Source: Halichondria panicea
Taxonomy: Eukaryota > Porifera > Demospongiae > Suberitida > Halichondriidae
Direction: 5' to 3'
Assembly: GCF_963675165.1 (NCBI RefSeq)
Contig: NC_087377.1
Coordinates: forward strand, 9,964,132-10,028,131
Length of the DNA stretch: 64,000 nt
Made by a program: the position numbers and the translations under genes. The notes under the pieces were generated by a model that ran no database searches, was not told the DNA's origin, and was given only the letters and a program-made list of their open reading frames with translations. Shown here one piece after another: positions 1-20,294 of the stretch. The first letter of the stretch is position 1. Every line of letters starts with the position of its first letter.

Positions 1-615
1 AGAACAGACGGGGGATGTCTGCTGCTTCTTGCTTTTCTTTCGCTGAAAAAAACGCAATTTCTGACTTCCCATGCCCATTGTTACAATCACACCTGTGTGG
101 GAAAAGAGCAACATGACATTTTCACACCTTTTCATTGAGGCAAAATTCTTCTTTCGAGTTAGTACAGCTACTATGTAATAGCTATTCTCATAGAGTAAAG
201 CTAAGAGAATCAGAAAATTCACACTAAAACTTTCAATTGTGAACAGTCAGATCATGACACCCCGCACAAAGAAGGCACCCTACTCGACCTATTCCACAAA
301 ATTGAAGAACAACAAAAAGCTTGAACAGCAAAAAAAGTAGCTATCCTGTTAAAGCTCAAGTCAAGGAAACAGCCAATGTACTTACTAGCTTCTAAAACTG
401 TATCAGAACCTAGATTCTCCCCAAACAGTGCTAAAAACAGGTAAATGGTGAGTCATAGCTAACTTGTAGCTCAACAGGTGTATCTTTTTACTTTAAACGC
501 TCAAAATATTGTTAATATAGATTACTACTGACATTAAAGCTCTTAGATAGTCATTTCTTACCTTTAGAAGCGAGTAAAACTCTGAAAAGTCTTTAGCCCG
601 CTCAAAATTAGCCAT
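1..615 (-). CDS. 5' end of an unrecognised minus-strand gene (partial)
   Basis: Three candidate exons read on the minus strand. Exon 1 (615-562, 18 codons, MANFERAKDFSEFYSLLK) ends in a good donor (AAAG/GTAAG). Exon 2 (430-386) lies between a TTTTTAG acceptor and a GTAAGT donor and reads LFGENLGSDTVLEA. Exon 3 (42-1, cut by the window edge) follows a TTTTTTTCAG acceptor and reads KEKQEAADIPRLF. The exon 2 to exon 3 phase agrees and makes a Thr codon. Exon 1 ends in phase 0 while exon 2 needs one extra base, so a small exon may be missing or exon 1 is mis-modelled. The predicted peptide is cytosolic-looking and helical, with no signal sequence. I do not recognise the family. It is transcribed away from receptor A, leaving about 1.2 kb between them. 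Confidence 0.45.
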
Positions 616-1782
616 TTCGCGGTCTAACGCGGATAGACCTCAGCTCTCATGTAGGATCTATACTATAGCGCACGTGATCTCGTTCACAATCCCCTTCCTC
701 TACTATCTATGGGTCACCCACGTGGTTGATTAGTGTCAAGAGAGAGAAATCGCCATCACAACTCTAGGCTCATACAAGGCCAGGAGCACTGATCTTACTG
801 AGATGGTATCAAACAAGCGTCTGGAAGCAAGTAGACTTGCCAGAGCCGGTAGGTACTGACAGAAAAACGCCCACCACCCTACCACAGTACAAAAGAAGAC
901 AAAACCTGACTTTTCAACACTGGAGAGAGCTTGAGCAAGAGCAGAACAGAAGTAGAAGCCATCACAACAAAACTGGTCACTAGTCTAGGTCATAAATGTT
1001 GTAAGTAGCTGTGTTATTTTATTAAAACTGCTGTGATTTGTGCAATGACATCATTGTAAAATAATTATACTATAATTATACTGACTAATTTACTAAGATA
1101 TCAGAGGAGGTTGGTCACGATTGTTAATTAATCTTCTAATTTTCTTTGTAACGTCCAATTCCTACAGTAAAATGCACAGAAGCCATTGAAAGAACCCCAA
1201 CCTACCCAACCCGCTGAGTCAGCACTTTTATCTTATTTTGGCATTCTTGAACGTTTATCTGTCTTGTATTACGTCTCCTGTTAGTCTAGGAGTCGTAGTA
1301 GTTTAAAACTATCGTTGCTACACCTGCTATATTAAGACAGGAGTCAAAGAAACAAGGAAAGTGCAGCAACAACTGGAACTTTGTGACTAATCTTAGTTTC
1401 TGGCTTATTACTTCGAGTATATGACTATGCTACTCACTTTCTAGTATCACTTGTTAGCATCATTTCCTACAAGTATAAAAGGCTATGATCGTTTGCAGCC
1501 TTTTGGCTTAGCTAGGATAGCTACTTTCTCTCAAGTTTCCACGGAATTGGAGGTTACAAATAAAATTAGAAGATTAATTAACAATCGTGACCAACCTCCT
1601 CTGCTAAGATATCTTGATCCCCAAGAATCTTGGGGCAATTGACGCATGCGCAGACAGTGTATACCAGGTCGTCTTTCTCAATTGAGAGCGGCCTGGAATC
1701 GAGGCTAATAGGGTGACTCAAGTAATTATCGTTATCGGTAAAGATCATTAATGAAAAAAGCACAACTAACACTGGGACTTCT
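616..1782. other. Intergenic region between divergent genes
   Basis: No credible coding exon seen. It separates the minus-strand gene at the left edge from receptor A and probably holds both promoters. The main structure is the inverted-repeat pair at 1093-1625. The short open frames here (for example 1451-1642) lie inside that repeat and look non-coding. Confidence 0.5.
1093..1625. repeat. Inverted-repeat element with about 75-bp arms
   Basis: The left arm (about 1093-1170, containing AGAGGAGGTTGGTCACGATT) recurs in reverse complement at about 1544-1625, with only a few differences. The arms enclose about 375 bp without coding potential. This is the form of a MITE or foldback element. I did not find a clear target-site duplication. 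Confidence 0.5.
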
Positions 1783-1836
1783 ACCGGAAATGAATCAGAT
1801 TAGTTTTGCAGCAGGATACAAACACACCAATATAAA
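1783..1836 (+). promoter_or_regulatory. Receptor A promoter: ETS-like site and TATA box
   Basis: TATAAA at 1831-1836 lies 83 bp before the ATG, and ACCGGAAATGA at 1783-1793 matches an ETS-type GGAA core. The same order (ACCGGAAA, then CCAATATAAAGTT, then the conserved pre-ATG stretch TTCAGTGAACTGAC) occurs upstream of receptor C. The ACCGGAAA box also occurs upstream of receptor B, so the block was duplicated with the genes and has been kept. Factor identity is inferred from the core motif only. Confidence 0.45.
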
Positions 1837-1913
1837 GTTGATCAAGTGGAGAATTCTCTAGTCTACATTTAATTTCATATCTTTCAAGTTTTGCACTTCA
1901 GTGAACTGACTCT

Positions 1914-10814
<8,901 letters not shown>

Positions 10815-12725
10815 TGAGTTATTTTACGTACCTGTATAGATCTGATAATTATTGTTACTCAGGCTCAATTACAAGCTCATCAAAGGATATGGATTTTAAC
10901 CAGACGTAGAAAGTCATAATATAGAACTGTTGTAGTAGCTCGAGATACTAGTTGATTCATACTATAATAACTGAACTCATTGTAGAATCAATTGCAATGA
11001 TCAATGCCATGCATGCATACAGTATTTGATATAAATATGGCACTGCATGCAGATAATGCCAGTATATGAGCACGCAGCACTGCATGTGGTTTACAGTTCA
11101 GTAGAGCTCAAAGGAAACTGTCTGGCTTTCATGCAACAAAGTAGCCACCTTATCAAGAGCATGCGCAATGAGCTATGGCAGGCTATCTAGTGTATAAGAA
11201 GTCGAACTACAATACCAAAACTGTGCACAAAGTAACATGACTCGCACGTGATGAAGTAGTAATCTTCTATAGTAAATGTTAATCGTGGGGGTGTGTTAAT
11301 TGAACAATGACATCTGATTTTAGCTATGTAGTCGTTTGCGTTCAACATTCAGAGCTGCTCACTGCACACTGATAGAAGACAATCTCTTCACAAAAATTAT
11401 CTGAATGGAGACAATAGTCGGGTTGATCCTCCTCTTCACTTGTACTGTTTTACTCACTGTTAACAAATTCTGTGCGTTACGTAATGTATGCGCAAGCTTG
11501 CGCAAATGTCATGAGCAACTCGCAATTGACAGGATGTCACATTACTTTGTGCATAGTGTTTGTTTAGAAGTATCAGTAGTTCAACACTCCTCTATACTCT
11601 TTCTAATAAGGTCTCAAAAAATACAATTCACTTTTTTTGTAAATTCTGAGCACCACTCTGCTTCAATTTCTATAAACTCCCCTGCTGTTGTGCAGCAGAT
11701 TTTTCCAGCTTCTTGCCAGGAGGATAATTAGTGGTCTGTGGCCTAGTTTACCATAATTTCTGTTTCATTGGTTGTAGTAACTCGCAAATAATGTTCAGCT
11801 TATAAACAATGAATCATGACATACACTCACTCAGAGAGGTACTCAAATACAAAACAGCACGTACTTTACTGGTGTATAGATGAACCGGGAACACAGTCGC
11901 TTTATAGGACAATGATATTAAACTTATTATGTATCTATAGCTCATGCTCCTATAATTGTCTACTGAGCATGCATGCACAGTGTTGTGATCTTGTATCCTG
12001 AACACATGAGTGAACCTAAAGAATAGTTAACTGTAGCTTTACTTATGCTCTCGTAATCCTAGGCATGACGCTATAATACGGTTTTAGCAATGTTTCTTTA
12101 TTCAGTATCACTCATTTTCAGAAGGTTTTCCAGAGACGCCGAGACATGTCCATGCATGCACTATATCCATACCACATCACATTATACCAGCAATGAGCTG
12201 TGCATTTGCAGGCAATTCGTTGCTTACAATCATTGTACGAATTGCCTGAAAGTTAGTATAGTGTAGGTATAGTCTTCTATACGTGTATAAAAAATCACGA
12301 AAAAATTTTACTGGCCGTTTTTTGCTTTCAATCTTTCTCGTTTGTACGAGTACCTATGTCAAAGACAGAAATTGTTCTCGTCAAAGTCAGAAAATTGATC
12401 CCTATTATCCCACCATTATTCTCAATACTCGGGAGCTATAGTACCTAAGATAAAATCTGCCAAAGCCTACATAGGTGCATGCTTACTATATATATGTAAA
12501 GATCAGAAAATAATCAGAAGTCAAAGAGTGTTGTTGAACTGGCGAGTGTCAATCATACTTTGTTTTAATAACCTGTGATGCATAGTCCCTCTGCTCTGGT
12601 ATGATCGACAGATGAACCAACTAGAACCTCGGCCAGAAGCTATAGTGCTCGCAATGCATTAGAGAAATAAAGTATTGAGGTGATACTATACGGTAACTGT
12701 ATTATATGAATGTAAATTAGAGGTA
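10815..12725. other. Intergenic region downstream of receptor A
   Basis: About 1.9 kb with no multi-exon gene I can support. It includes the weak secreted-type open frame at 11405-11731 and short palindromic stretches (for example GGCAATTCGT...ACGAATTGCC at 12210-12247). Confidence 0.4.
11405..11731 (+). CDS. Possible small secreted protein or orphan signal-peptide exon
   Basis: An intact 108-codon frame begins METIVGLILLFTCTVLLTVN, a convincing signal-peptide shape. The rest has no recognised domain and is rich in Ser, Val and Ile. It could be a true single-exon gene, the first exon of a lost receptor that reads through its donor, or chance. No downstream exon can be joined with confidence. 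Confidence 0.22.
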   Translation: METIVGLILLFTCTVLLTVNKFCALRNVCASLRKCHEQLAIDRMSHYFVHSVCLEVSVVQHSSILFLIRSQKIQFTFFVNSEHHSASISINSPAVVQQIFPASCQEDN

Positions 12726-13025
12726 CAGTAGAACCTCCATTATCCGGCCCTCCATTATCCGGAACCTCCATTATCCGGCTTGGCAGTTTTCTTTTTATCA
12801 GATTAAATAATTCAGAAAATGGGTGTGTCCCTCAAATGCGTATGTGCGTAGCAGCTGTTACCATGGAGACATGCCTGCTTATCTTTTGTGCTTGCGCAGA
12901 TAACCATGTGGCACTGCTGTTTATCAATAAAGTGGGTGGATCAAGGCGTGGTTTATCTATTCGATTATCCGGCATATCCGGCCTGCTTCTGGAACCAAGG
13001 TGTCCGGATAATCGAGGTTCTACTG
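12726..13025. mobile_element. Tigger/pogo-type MITE, 300 bp
   Basis: The ends are inverted repeats: it starts CAGTAGAACCTCCATTATCC and ends CGGATAATCGAGGTTCTACTG. TA flanks both sides, the target duplication of Tc1/mariner elements. There is no transposase, so it is non-autonomous. The CCATTATCCGG segment near the left end is present three times. Confidence 0.8.
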
Positions 13026-13819
13026 TAATGATAATTATGACTGAGGCAGATTGATACAAAATAGTACATGCAGTCTTGTACCATGATGTGCTCTAACACT
13101 AAGGAATACATTGAAACTCTCAGGATACTCATCCCATGTACTCTCCAGGGGTGTACCATGCAGGGGGTACATGGCTGTAGTGTCAGTCTGAAGCCTATCT
13201 TTTAAGGACCCTCTCTTTTAAAGAAATTTACTGTGACAAAAATTGTGGAAAAGTACAAAAATGTGCGGGTGAAGTTGTAAATGTGGTTTGTCAAGTACAA
13301 GCACATCACACAAAATGTACACAGTGCCAATGCACCGCAGGGATCAAAGAGTGTTTATTACTTACTACAGAGGTGGATCCAGGAAAAATTGAAGGGGGGC
13401 TCCAAACTAACGAGTACACAGTGCAAGTAGTGAAAATCGTGTGCAGCGCAAATTTTTTGTGGTGATGCCCACTTCTGGTCACACGTTGTGCAGTAAGACT
13501 AGGAAAATCCCATTCTCAGCCATTATAGTGTTGTTCCCGGCCTGTTGATTGTGCATGTTTAACATGTAAACACGTTAGTTTGCGTATGACACTTGTATAA
13601 TTATGAATACGTATGACGGTTCTTGTATGTATATAGTTAAATGAACAACATCATTATTGTAAGTGACAATATCAAAAAACAAGCATTGAAATTAAACGAT
13701 CTAATCAAGTTCTTCTCACATGACCATAATTATATACTTAGGCCTGGTTGGATTGCATGGGAGGGCGGTCCACCTGAATGTAATACCAAGGATTGAAAAA
13801 TGCAGACTTATTCGTATAC

Positions 13820-14320
13820 TAGTAAGCTAGCCACTTGTTCATAAGCCTGATTACAATCCAGTTAAATGTCTCGTGTTAAAATCACTTTAATCGTATTGTT
13901 AATAATTATTATGGGTTATCATTTATTTAACGGGGACATTTTTCTCACCTGTCCATAAGCGCTATTCGACTCTAGTTGAATGTCTGTTGCAATAGTGGTA
14001 ATTTCATCGTACAATGGGCTAGCCGTGGCTTTCTGGTTCTCACTAGTTTCCGTTGAGAGATTTTGCCTCTTTCTCCTGACAATCAATGCCACAACCTGAC
14101 GAGTACAGTAAAACACACCAGCACACCACCAATACTACCCACAGTCACACCAACTATAGGCCCAATTATGGAAACAGCTACAGATGGAGCTGCATAAAGG
14201 AATGACACAGCTATATAATTATACAACCTATAGATCTGTTGCCTGTTTCCATTCACATTTAAAAAATTGAAAGTATAAAAAAGTATACGATTTTAACTTT
14301 TAAAATGCATTCGACAATAA
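13820..14320 (-). pseudogene. Receptor D' tail relic (frameshift plus stop)
   Basis: The minus strand holds a transmembrane/tail exon (14189-13949). It opens with PSVAVSIIGPIVGVTVGSIG (helix), then continues VVALIVRRKR and a tail with PLYDEI and, 18 residues later, YGQV. Helix and tail are in different frames, so a one-base shift lies inside the helix (near 14097-14110). The next exon piece (about 13880-13840) encodes the matching DI-x-L-x-x-NQAY segment but has TAA where D has CAA. It is a close duplicate of the 3' end of pseudogene D; shared similarity continues to about 13660 and 14320. Non-functional as read. Confidence 0.75.
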
Positions 14321-14789
14321 CTTAACATTTTACACTTCACACCGTCAAGTAAATTGGAGGAAAGTTCTCCCAAATGAATGGATCCCTCGTTGCCATCAAT
14401 TATTACTGTTTTATCAAATGCCTTCATTTGATGTACGTGCAAATATATACTACAATGTGCCAGTTGATCATCCTCCTCCTCTGTCACAAATTACTGCAAT
14501 ATAACTGACCACAACTATTTATAAATTGGACATTGATAATCATGAGCATTATATTCATGGCTAACAGCTATTAATACGTGTATAATTATAATTATGATGC
14601 ATGTTATTGCTGCACTTGGTCGAATTTCAATAGAAATGTACAACAAAAAATGACATGAGCGGTGAACAATGCATGATTGTTTATAGTCGTGCGAGTGTTA
14701 AATTAATGCAGTCATTGGAAATCGATCAACACAAAATTAGGTTAGGCGACAACATGCAGTACTTAATGTATACTTCAACATTAATTTGA

Positions 14790-15092
14790 TGGCCATACAC
14801 CTTTCGTTGTTATGTTAGCAAAAAAACCCTGGGCCCATACGGTATATACCATGCAGTCACTGACATATTTGACCCACTTGAATGTTACAACAGTAATGTC
14901 ATTCCTTATGAGGGCATTGTACACAGCTTCCTTCACTACGTATCCAAAGGAACCGTCTACAACGCAATTGCATTTGGAGTCACAGGATTGTCAGGTTCAA
15001 CATGTACTTCTATATATACGTACAGGGACACCTTCGTCAATAAGTACACTTGTTTTTCAGAGTACGTTAAATTAATTAAAGCGATTAGTTAG
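14790..15092 (+). CDS. Orphan exon-like open frame of unknown family
   Basis: A frame with no ATG runs from after a stop at 14787 to TAG at 15090-15092, about 100 codons. A possible acceptor (CCATGCAG) at 14856 would leave an in-frame terminal exon from 14857. The peptide looks like real protein (DPLECYNSNVIPYEG, then HYVSKGTVYNAIAFGV) with several Cys, but I do not recognise it. No upstream exon was found in phase. It may be a remnant of a lost gene. Confidence 0.28.
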   Translation, partial: WPYTFRCYVSKKTLGPYGIYHAVTDIFDPLECYNSNVIPYEGIVHSFLHYVSKGTVYNAIAFGVTGLSGSTCTSIYTYRDTFVNKYTCFSEYVKLIKAIS

Positions 15093-15261
15093 GGACGTAC
15101 CCAAGGCGACAGAGGACACTAATACTGCAATCTGATTGTTAAAGGTAGTGTTCTATCCAACATAGAAAATCATGTAGATCTACTTACTTAGATAATCACT
15201 TAGAAAATCATGTAGCAAAGATTAGATAAGTCTGATTGGCTAGAGACTCATGGTTGCTATG

Positions 15262-15435
15262 ATCTAGACCAGAGGAGGTACGACAGGCGCGGTACAGCTC
15301 AAGCAATTAGCCTCTGATTGAACAATAATTATCCGCCCACGCACCGCCCACGTCGTATGTTTTTGCTGAGAGTAATCAGAGGCTAATTTTACTTGAGCTG
15401 CACGGTGCCTGTCGGACCTCCTCTGTATCTAGACA
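15262..15435. mobile_element. Hairpin MITE, about 170 bp
   Basis: The two halves are near-perfect inverted repeats: TCTAGACCAGAGGAGGTACG at the left and its reverse complement (ACCTCCTCTGTATCTAGAC) at the right, continuing inward for about 55 bp per arm. There is no coding potential. Confidence 0.6.
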
Positions 15436-15627
15436 CTGTTTAGGAAGTTTGGAATTCCACATGATTTAGAAGCCCTCAGGGCTAGTAGAACCCTCACTAC
15501 GTTCGGGATACTACAACCAGCCCTTTGGGCTACAGTGTCTAACTATTTATAGACATTCCTTTTTTTGTTAGCGTAATCCCTATTTGGAACTCCCTTCCCT
15601 AAATGTTATCAGACAGTAGTCCATTTG

Positions 15628-16468
15628 TACGGTGGCCCTGAGCGTTACTAGCTATTAGTTCACCTTAACTACTTGATAGTTCACCTACCTTAGCTACTTG
15701 ATAGTTCGCCTACCTTAGCTACTTGATAGTTGACCTACCTTCGCTGCTTGATAGTTTACCTACCTTAGCTACTTCGCAGTTGACCTTTGAACTGTATGTT
15801 AATTCTATTTAATGCTGCTGTAGCCATACTGTACATAGCGACTAGAGATCAATATAATGAGAGCTACATATGCACGTATACAGGTACTGAGGATTATCCA
15901 ACAGCAATACAAGACTAGAGTATCGCACCAGAACCATTGTATAGTACAGAATTTAGGAGATATAAACGTGAACAACTTGAACTGCATGTATTGTATTAGT
16001 CTGGGGCCAGACCTTTTCTCAGAGGGGGAGGGGGAAGAGAAGAGAAAGGTCTCTTAATCCTAGCTCTATTTGATTTTGTCCCAAGCTATTAGACTAGCTA
16101 GTATTGTGAATAACATGTAACTTCCAAATGAATCAAGTGTGGTACTCTCCTCTTGCATTGCTGTTACCCATAGGGTAGAACTAACCGGCTGCAGATAATC
16201 CTCAGTACCTGTATATATAACTCATTTATATTGAGTCGCATGGCTACAGCAGCAACATACAGTTCAAAGGTCAACTTCGAAGTAGCTAAGGTAGGTGAAC
16301 TATCAAGTATAGCTAAGGTTGTTGAACTATCAAGTAAGTAGCTAAGGTAGGCGAACTATCAAGTTGAACTATCAAGTAGCTAAGGTAGGAAAACTATCAA
16401 GTAGCTAAGGTAGGTGAAAACTATCAAGTAGCTAAGGTGAACTACTAGTAGCGCTCAGGGCCACCGTA
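15628..16468. mobile_element. Foldback element with tandem-repeat arms, 841 bp
   Basis: It starts TACGGTGGCCCTGAGCG and ends CGCTCAGGGCCACCGTA, with CATTTG duplicated on both sides (15622-15627 and 16469-16474). Each arm contains a run of about 24-bp units (GCTACTTGATAGTTCACCTACCTTA on the left, its complement on the right), with different copy numbers. Further in, a second inverted pair (GTACTGAGGATTAT near 15886 and ATAATCCTCAGTAC near 16195) extends the palindrome. No transposase gene is present. Confidence 0.8.
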
Positions 16469-16760
16469 CATTTGCTTTCAAATTATCCTTGTCATAACAT
16501 AATTTTTCAGCTTCTTGTATCAAGCACATTTAACCTTTTTTTGTTGCTGTTGGGGATTGACTTCATTATTAGCTTCATTTATAGGTATCTTGTCAGTCCT
16601 GTATGCTTCCTTTTGCATCGAACATTCATAAAGAAAAAACTAAGCTGCTTAGTAGACTATTGTAGTGCCGTGTACATAAATGGCTTGCTTCTTTGTCTTT
16701 CAAAATAATCTATGTCCAGAAGGACTATCTCTTAGTGTACAACTCATGCAGTCCTACATG

Positions 16761-16859
16761 TAGCCTCGGTCCCAGGCCGATTTTTTTTTAATAGAACAAA
16801 GTTGAAAAATAGGCGACCTAGCGTTCAATTGGAGACGGATCGGCCTGGGGTCGAGGCTA
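16761..16859. repeat. Hairpin repeat, 99 bp
   Basis: The ends TAGCCTCGGTCCCAGGCCGAT and ATCGGCCTGGGGTCGAGGCTA are inverted repeats. The internal GCGACCTAGCGTTCAATTGG also occurs at 34795-34825 (reverse) and 36046-36066, so this is a dispersed family with copies elsewhere in the window. Confidence 0.6.
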
Positions 16860-17476
16860 TCCAATATCAACATTGACAAGTTGCTCCTTTGTTGTTGTAC
16901 GATTTGACCGGTAAAGGGATATAGTATCTAGTGTCAGAAGAAAATTCAGACATTGTGTCTGTTTGTCATGAATCATCATACGGAGAGCATTATAACACAG
17001 CATAATTATACTGACCATGTTCAATTGATAATCAATGGGGGGGGACCCATAGCAGCTTAAGTTAAAATTTCTCTGAACTTCCTCTTTTCAACCAATGAAC
17101 ATAATTATCTCAGATGTTTGCAAGTACATTTCAGTGTTCGTAGCTAAATATGATGTTAAATATGTTGACACCACTGCATGTACATCACACACACCCTCTG
17201 CAGGGTCAGAATCTAAACCCCCATATTTTTTGGCTACACATGCACCCCCTATTACATGCAAGTGCATCACAGTAGATCTAGTTTAATACATATGTTATAG
17301 TTGTGACACATGCACGAGTGCCACATGGGATATATTATTGGCTCAGTAGTGACTTAGGCCCGAGGGCCGCAGGCCTCGAGGGAAGGGGGGAAGGATCACC
17401 CCTACCCCAATAATGATTATAATTATATATAACTGCTATAATTATAAGTAAAATTGCTATGGTGACTAGTGATTAT

Positions 17477-17620
17477 CTTTGTATGGACCTGTTCCTTTTT
17501 GAATCTTATACAAGCTGTTAATTCCTTTTTGATAAGATTCAAAAAGGAACAGGTCCATACAAAGAATCAACAGGCCGGGAACAACACTACTATAGTATAG
17601 TGTTGTTCCCGGCCTGTTGA
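17477..17620. repeat. Two adjacent palindromes
   Basis: The first has a roughly 33-bp stem (CTTTGTATGGACCTGTTCCT at 17477 and its complement ending at 17564) around a 22-bp loop. The second (17567-17620) has a 23-bp perfect stem beginning TCAACAGGCCGGGAACAACA with an 8-bp centre. One arm of the second recurs beside D' at about 13528-13552, within the duplicated segment. Confidence 0.7.
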
Positions 17621-17879
17621 CGATTTAACCATGCATACATAAAACAAACTATAACTGTGTTTGCATGATAATGCAAACATCATCCTAAGCTCACAACAGA
17701 CAATGTGACTATCAAAACAAGCATTGAAATGCAAACAATCAAGTTTTTCTCACTTGACCATAATTATATTCATAAGCTTGGTTGGATTGCATGGGAGGGC
17801 GGATCACCTGAATGTAATTCCATACTTATATTCGTATATTTGTATTATATAAGTTATACTTGTTCATAATATAAGCCTG

Positions 17880-20025
17880 ATTAGAATCCAGTTGAATATC
17901 TCGTGTTAAAGTCATACTGGCAATCTTAATCATGTATGGGGTTATGGGATTCTTCATTTGATTAGGGGTCTCACCTGTCCATAAGCGCTATTCGACTCTA
18001 GTTGAATGTCTGTTCCAATAGTAGTAATTTCATCGTACAATGAGCTAGCCGGTGCTTTCTGGTTCTCACTAGTTTCCGTTGAGAGCTTTAGTCTCTTTCT
18101 CCTGACAATCAACACCACAATCAGATTCTCATGATGAGTTTTTATATCACGACGACCCCTTACGAAATCATGCCTCGAGGCTACGTGACCGTGTAATAAA
18201 ATAATATAACACGGAGGGGACTGTATGACTCTTATTACACCCTGCATGCATGTGGTAACATTGACAACGTGATATAAACAACCTAGTCTGTTGCCTGTTC
18301 CCATTCGCATATAAAAAGTTAAAAGTGTAAAAAAATTACACGATTTTAACTTAAAAATAATATACTCGACAGTATAATTATATTTTCAATTCATACTACA
18401 ATAGCAACCGTGCAGTTGAAAGCACCTATATTTTACAACTCACCGTAAGGTAGCACACACACGATTGTCTCAGGCTCAGTGCTCCAGGCCAGACTCCAGC
18501 ATTAGTGCAAGTGATGGTGTTGGGTACAGTCAGTAAGAGTCCATTGTAACACTGGTAAGTCAGCACTGTTCCCTCCAACACTGTCTCGTTCAACATCTCA
18601 TAGCCAACTATAGTTTCGTTGGAAGGCTCCTTGAGTAAAGAGCAGTTTACTGTATTGGAACAAAAAGTACACTTAGTCTAGTACTGTTCAGATTACAGTA
18701 CAGATTCTGAATCAAAAACATGCAAAGAAGAGAAAAATGGTTACCTGGCCTCTCCCTGCACACCAAGCTCCCAGGATTCTCCACCCACTCTCCCCTACAA
18801 CCCACATCAGTGCATGTGCTGGTCCTCACATCAGGGGGGAACAGTCTTTCGTCACAGCAATAGGTGACCTGTGAACCTAATGAGAAGGGTGGTGTCCCAC
18901 CACTGATGTCCACACTACCTCTGGGTGGTACAGCAGGAGAACCACAAGTTACTGGGGGATCTAAGTATATCCAATAGAAGCTGTCCACATAATTATAGTC
19001 AGCATGTACCTGTAACTGGATCGATTGCTGCAGTCAAATGTCCCAAGGTCAGGAGACCACCCAATACTGCTGCACATGTTGAAGTCTTCACTTCATTCTC
19101 TCCACTACAAGTATAAAGGTGAGTATGGATCCACTAATGGTGACAGGTATTGGTGATGATCACACCAGCAGCAGTAGACGGTGTGGGGCACTCAACTGCA
19201 AGGAGGACAAGGTATACACGTTTGTTAAAACCATGCATAAATTTAAATGGCATATACTTAGATCCACAATTGGACGTTTTTTCTCATTCCAGCACAATTG
19301 TCAGCTCTGATGGTCACATTGTAAGGATTGTTATAGGAGACAATGACTTGTGCCGAGGTGGTATCCACGGTGACTGGTGAGCCGGAGAGGGGTGGTGATG
19401 AAATTGTAAGGACATAGCTGACAGGCACACCACTAGTAGAGGAGGAGTCCCATCCAGAGTGATATTAGAGGAGCTATGAGTGGAGAACACTCTTGTGTTC
19501 AGTGGAGGGGAGGGTGGATCTGTGTAAATCAATTGTTCAACATTGTCATTTATTGAACAAAGAACTCACCAGCCACAGTGACATTGTGAGCTCTCTCCCA
19601 CACACAACACCATCCTCTACAATGGAGGCCTCAGACAGTGAAGTGAGAGTGGCAGTGAGCATTCCTCTACTGGAGTTAGTGAGAACACCACGGAATGCTG
19701 GAGTACCTTGTGTACTATCAGTGTTGCTGGTACTTAAAGCAATCCTGAACACTTGGCCTTGTGGTGGAGTGATGTCCCACAGTATAACGCTACCAGTAGA
19801 GTGCAGGTGAAGGTGGAAATGTCATTAGGACAGGCCACAGTGGGATTGGGTGTTAGTGTGGCTGCAAAATGTCTTTAATAATTAGTGACCCATAACTATA
19901 ATAATTGCACTTAAACTAAATTAACCATCATTCTATAATTAATTATTAAAGCTAGCAAGATCTATAGTTCACCTACCTTCTACTTGCCATAAAGATACTA
20001 ACAATACTAGTGTGACAGTAAACAT
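17880..20025 (-). pseudogene. Receptor D: decayed Ig-FN3-sushi receptor
   Basis: Minus-strand exon order is intact. Signal peptide: 20025-19977 (MFTVTLVLLVSLWQVE). Ig-like: about 19862-19570. FN3: about 19530-19270. Sushi 1: about 19216-19010. Sushi 2: 18960-18745, the only undamaged module. Sushi 3: 18649-18444. Tail: about 18130-17970 (SLYDEI, then YGQ 18 residues later). Last piece: about 17930-17890 (DIQLDSNQAY). Damage: the Ig exon needs a frame change after FTCT; the FN3 exon reads GGATGGGAC where a Trp codon (GGATTGGGAC) is expected; sushi 1 has an in-frame TAG and a shift; sushi 3 has a 5-bp CCTGG insertion compared with the copy at 8862-8950; the helix part of the tail exon is replaced by unrelated sequence. 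Splice sites and phase-1 borders are mostly kept. Widespread sequencing error is an alternative, but neighbouring A and C are clean. Confidence 0.75.
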
Positions 20026-20145
20026 ATCTGATCTCTGCCCTGAGTGGTAATCATGCCAGTAACTGTGTATAGATCATCAAATTTGATTAAACACTGAGAT
20101 CCGCCCTGTTGCAAAAATTTAATGTGGGTGTAGATCTAGACTTTC

Positions 20146-20153
20146 ACCGGAAA
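20146..20153 (+). promoter_or_regulatory. ETS-like ACCGGAAA box upstream of receptor B
   Basis: ACCGGAAA at 20146-20153 matches the boxes upstream of receptors A and C. B lacks the TATAAAGTT of the other two and has instead a run of TATATATA at about 20255-20268. The shared pre-ATG stretch (GTGAACTGACTATGGAG) is kept. Regulatory role is inferred from conservation among paralogues. Confidence 0.35.
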
Positions 20154-20294
20154 CAAATAAAGTTTTAATTATGGAGTTTAAATGCCCAGCGACTCACAAC
20201 TGTACAAGTTCTGCAAAAGTGGCATGATAAAGTTGGTTTTGTATCTAGTTTAGTTATATATATATATCCTCCAAGTTACTTTAGTGAACTGACT

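Noticed and set aside
18925-19810. Plus-strand frames over pseudogene D
   Set aside because: They are antisense shadows of the Ig, FN3 and sushi exons.
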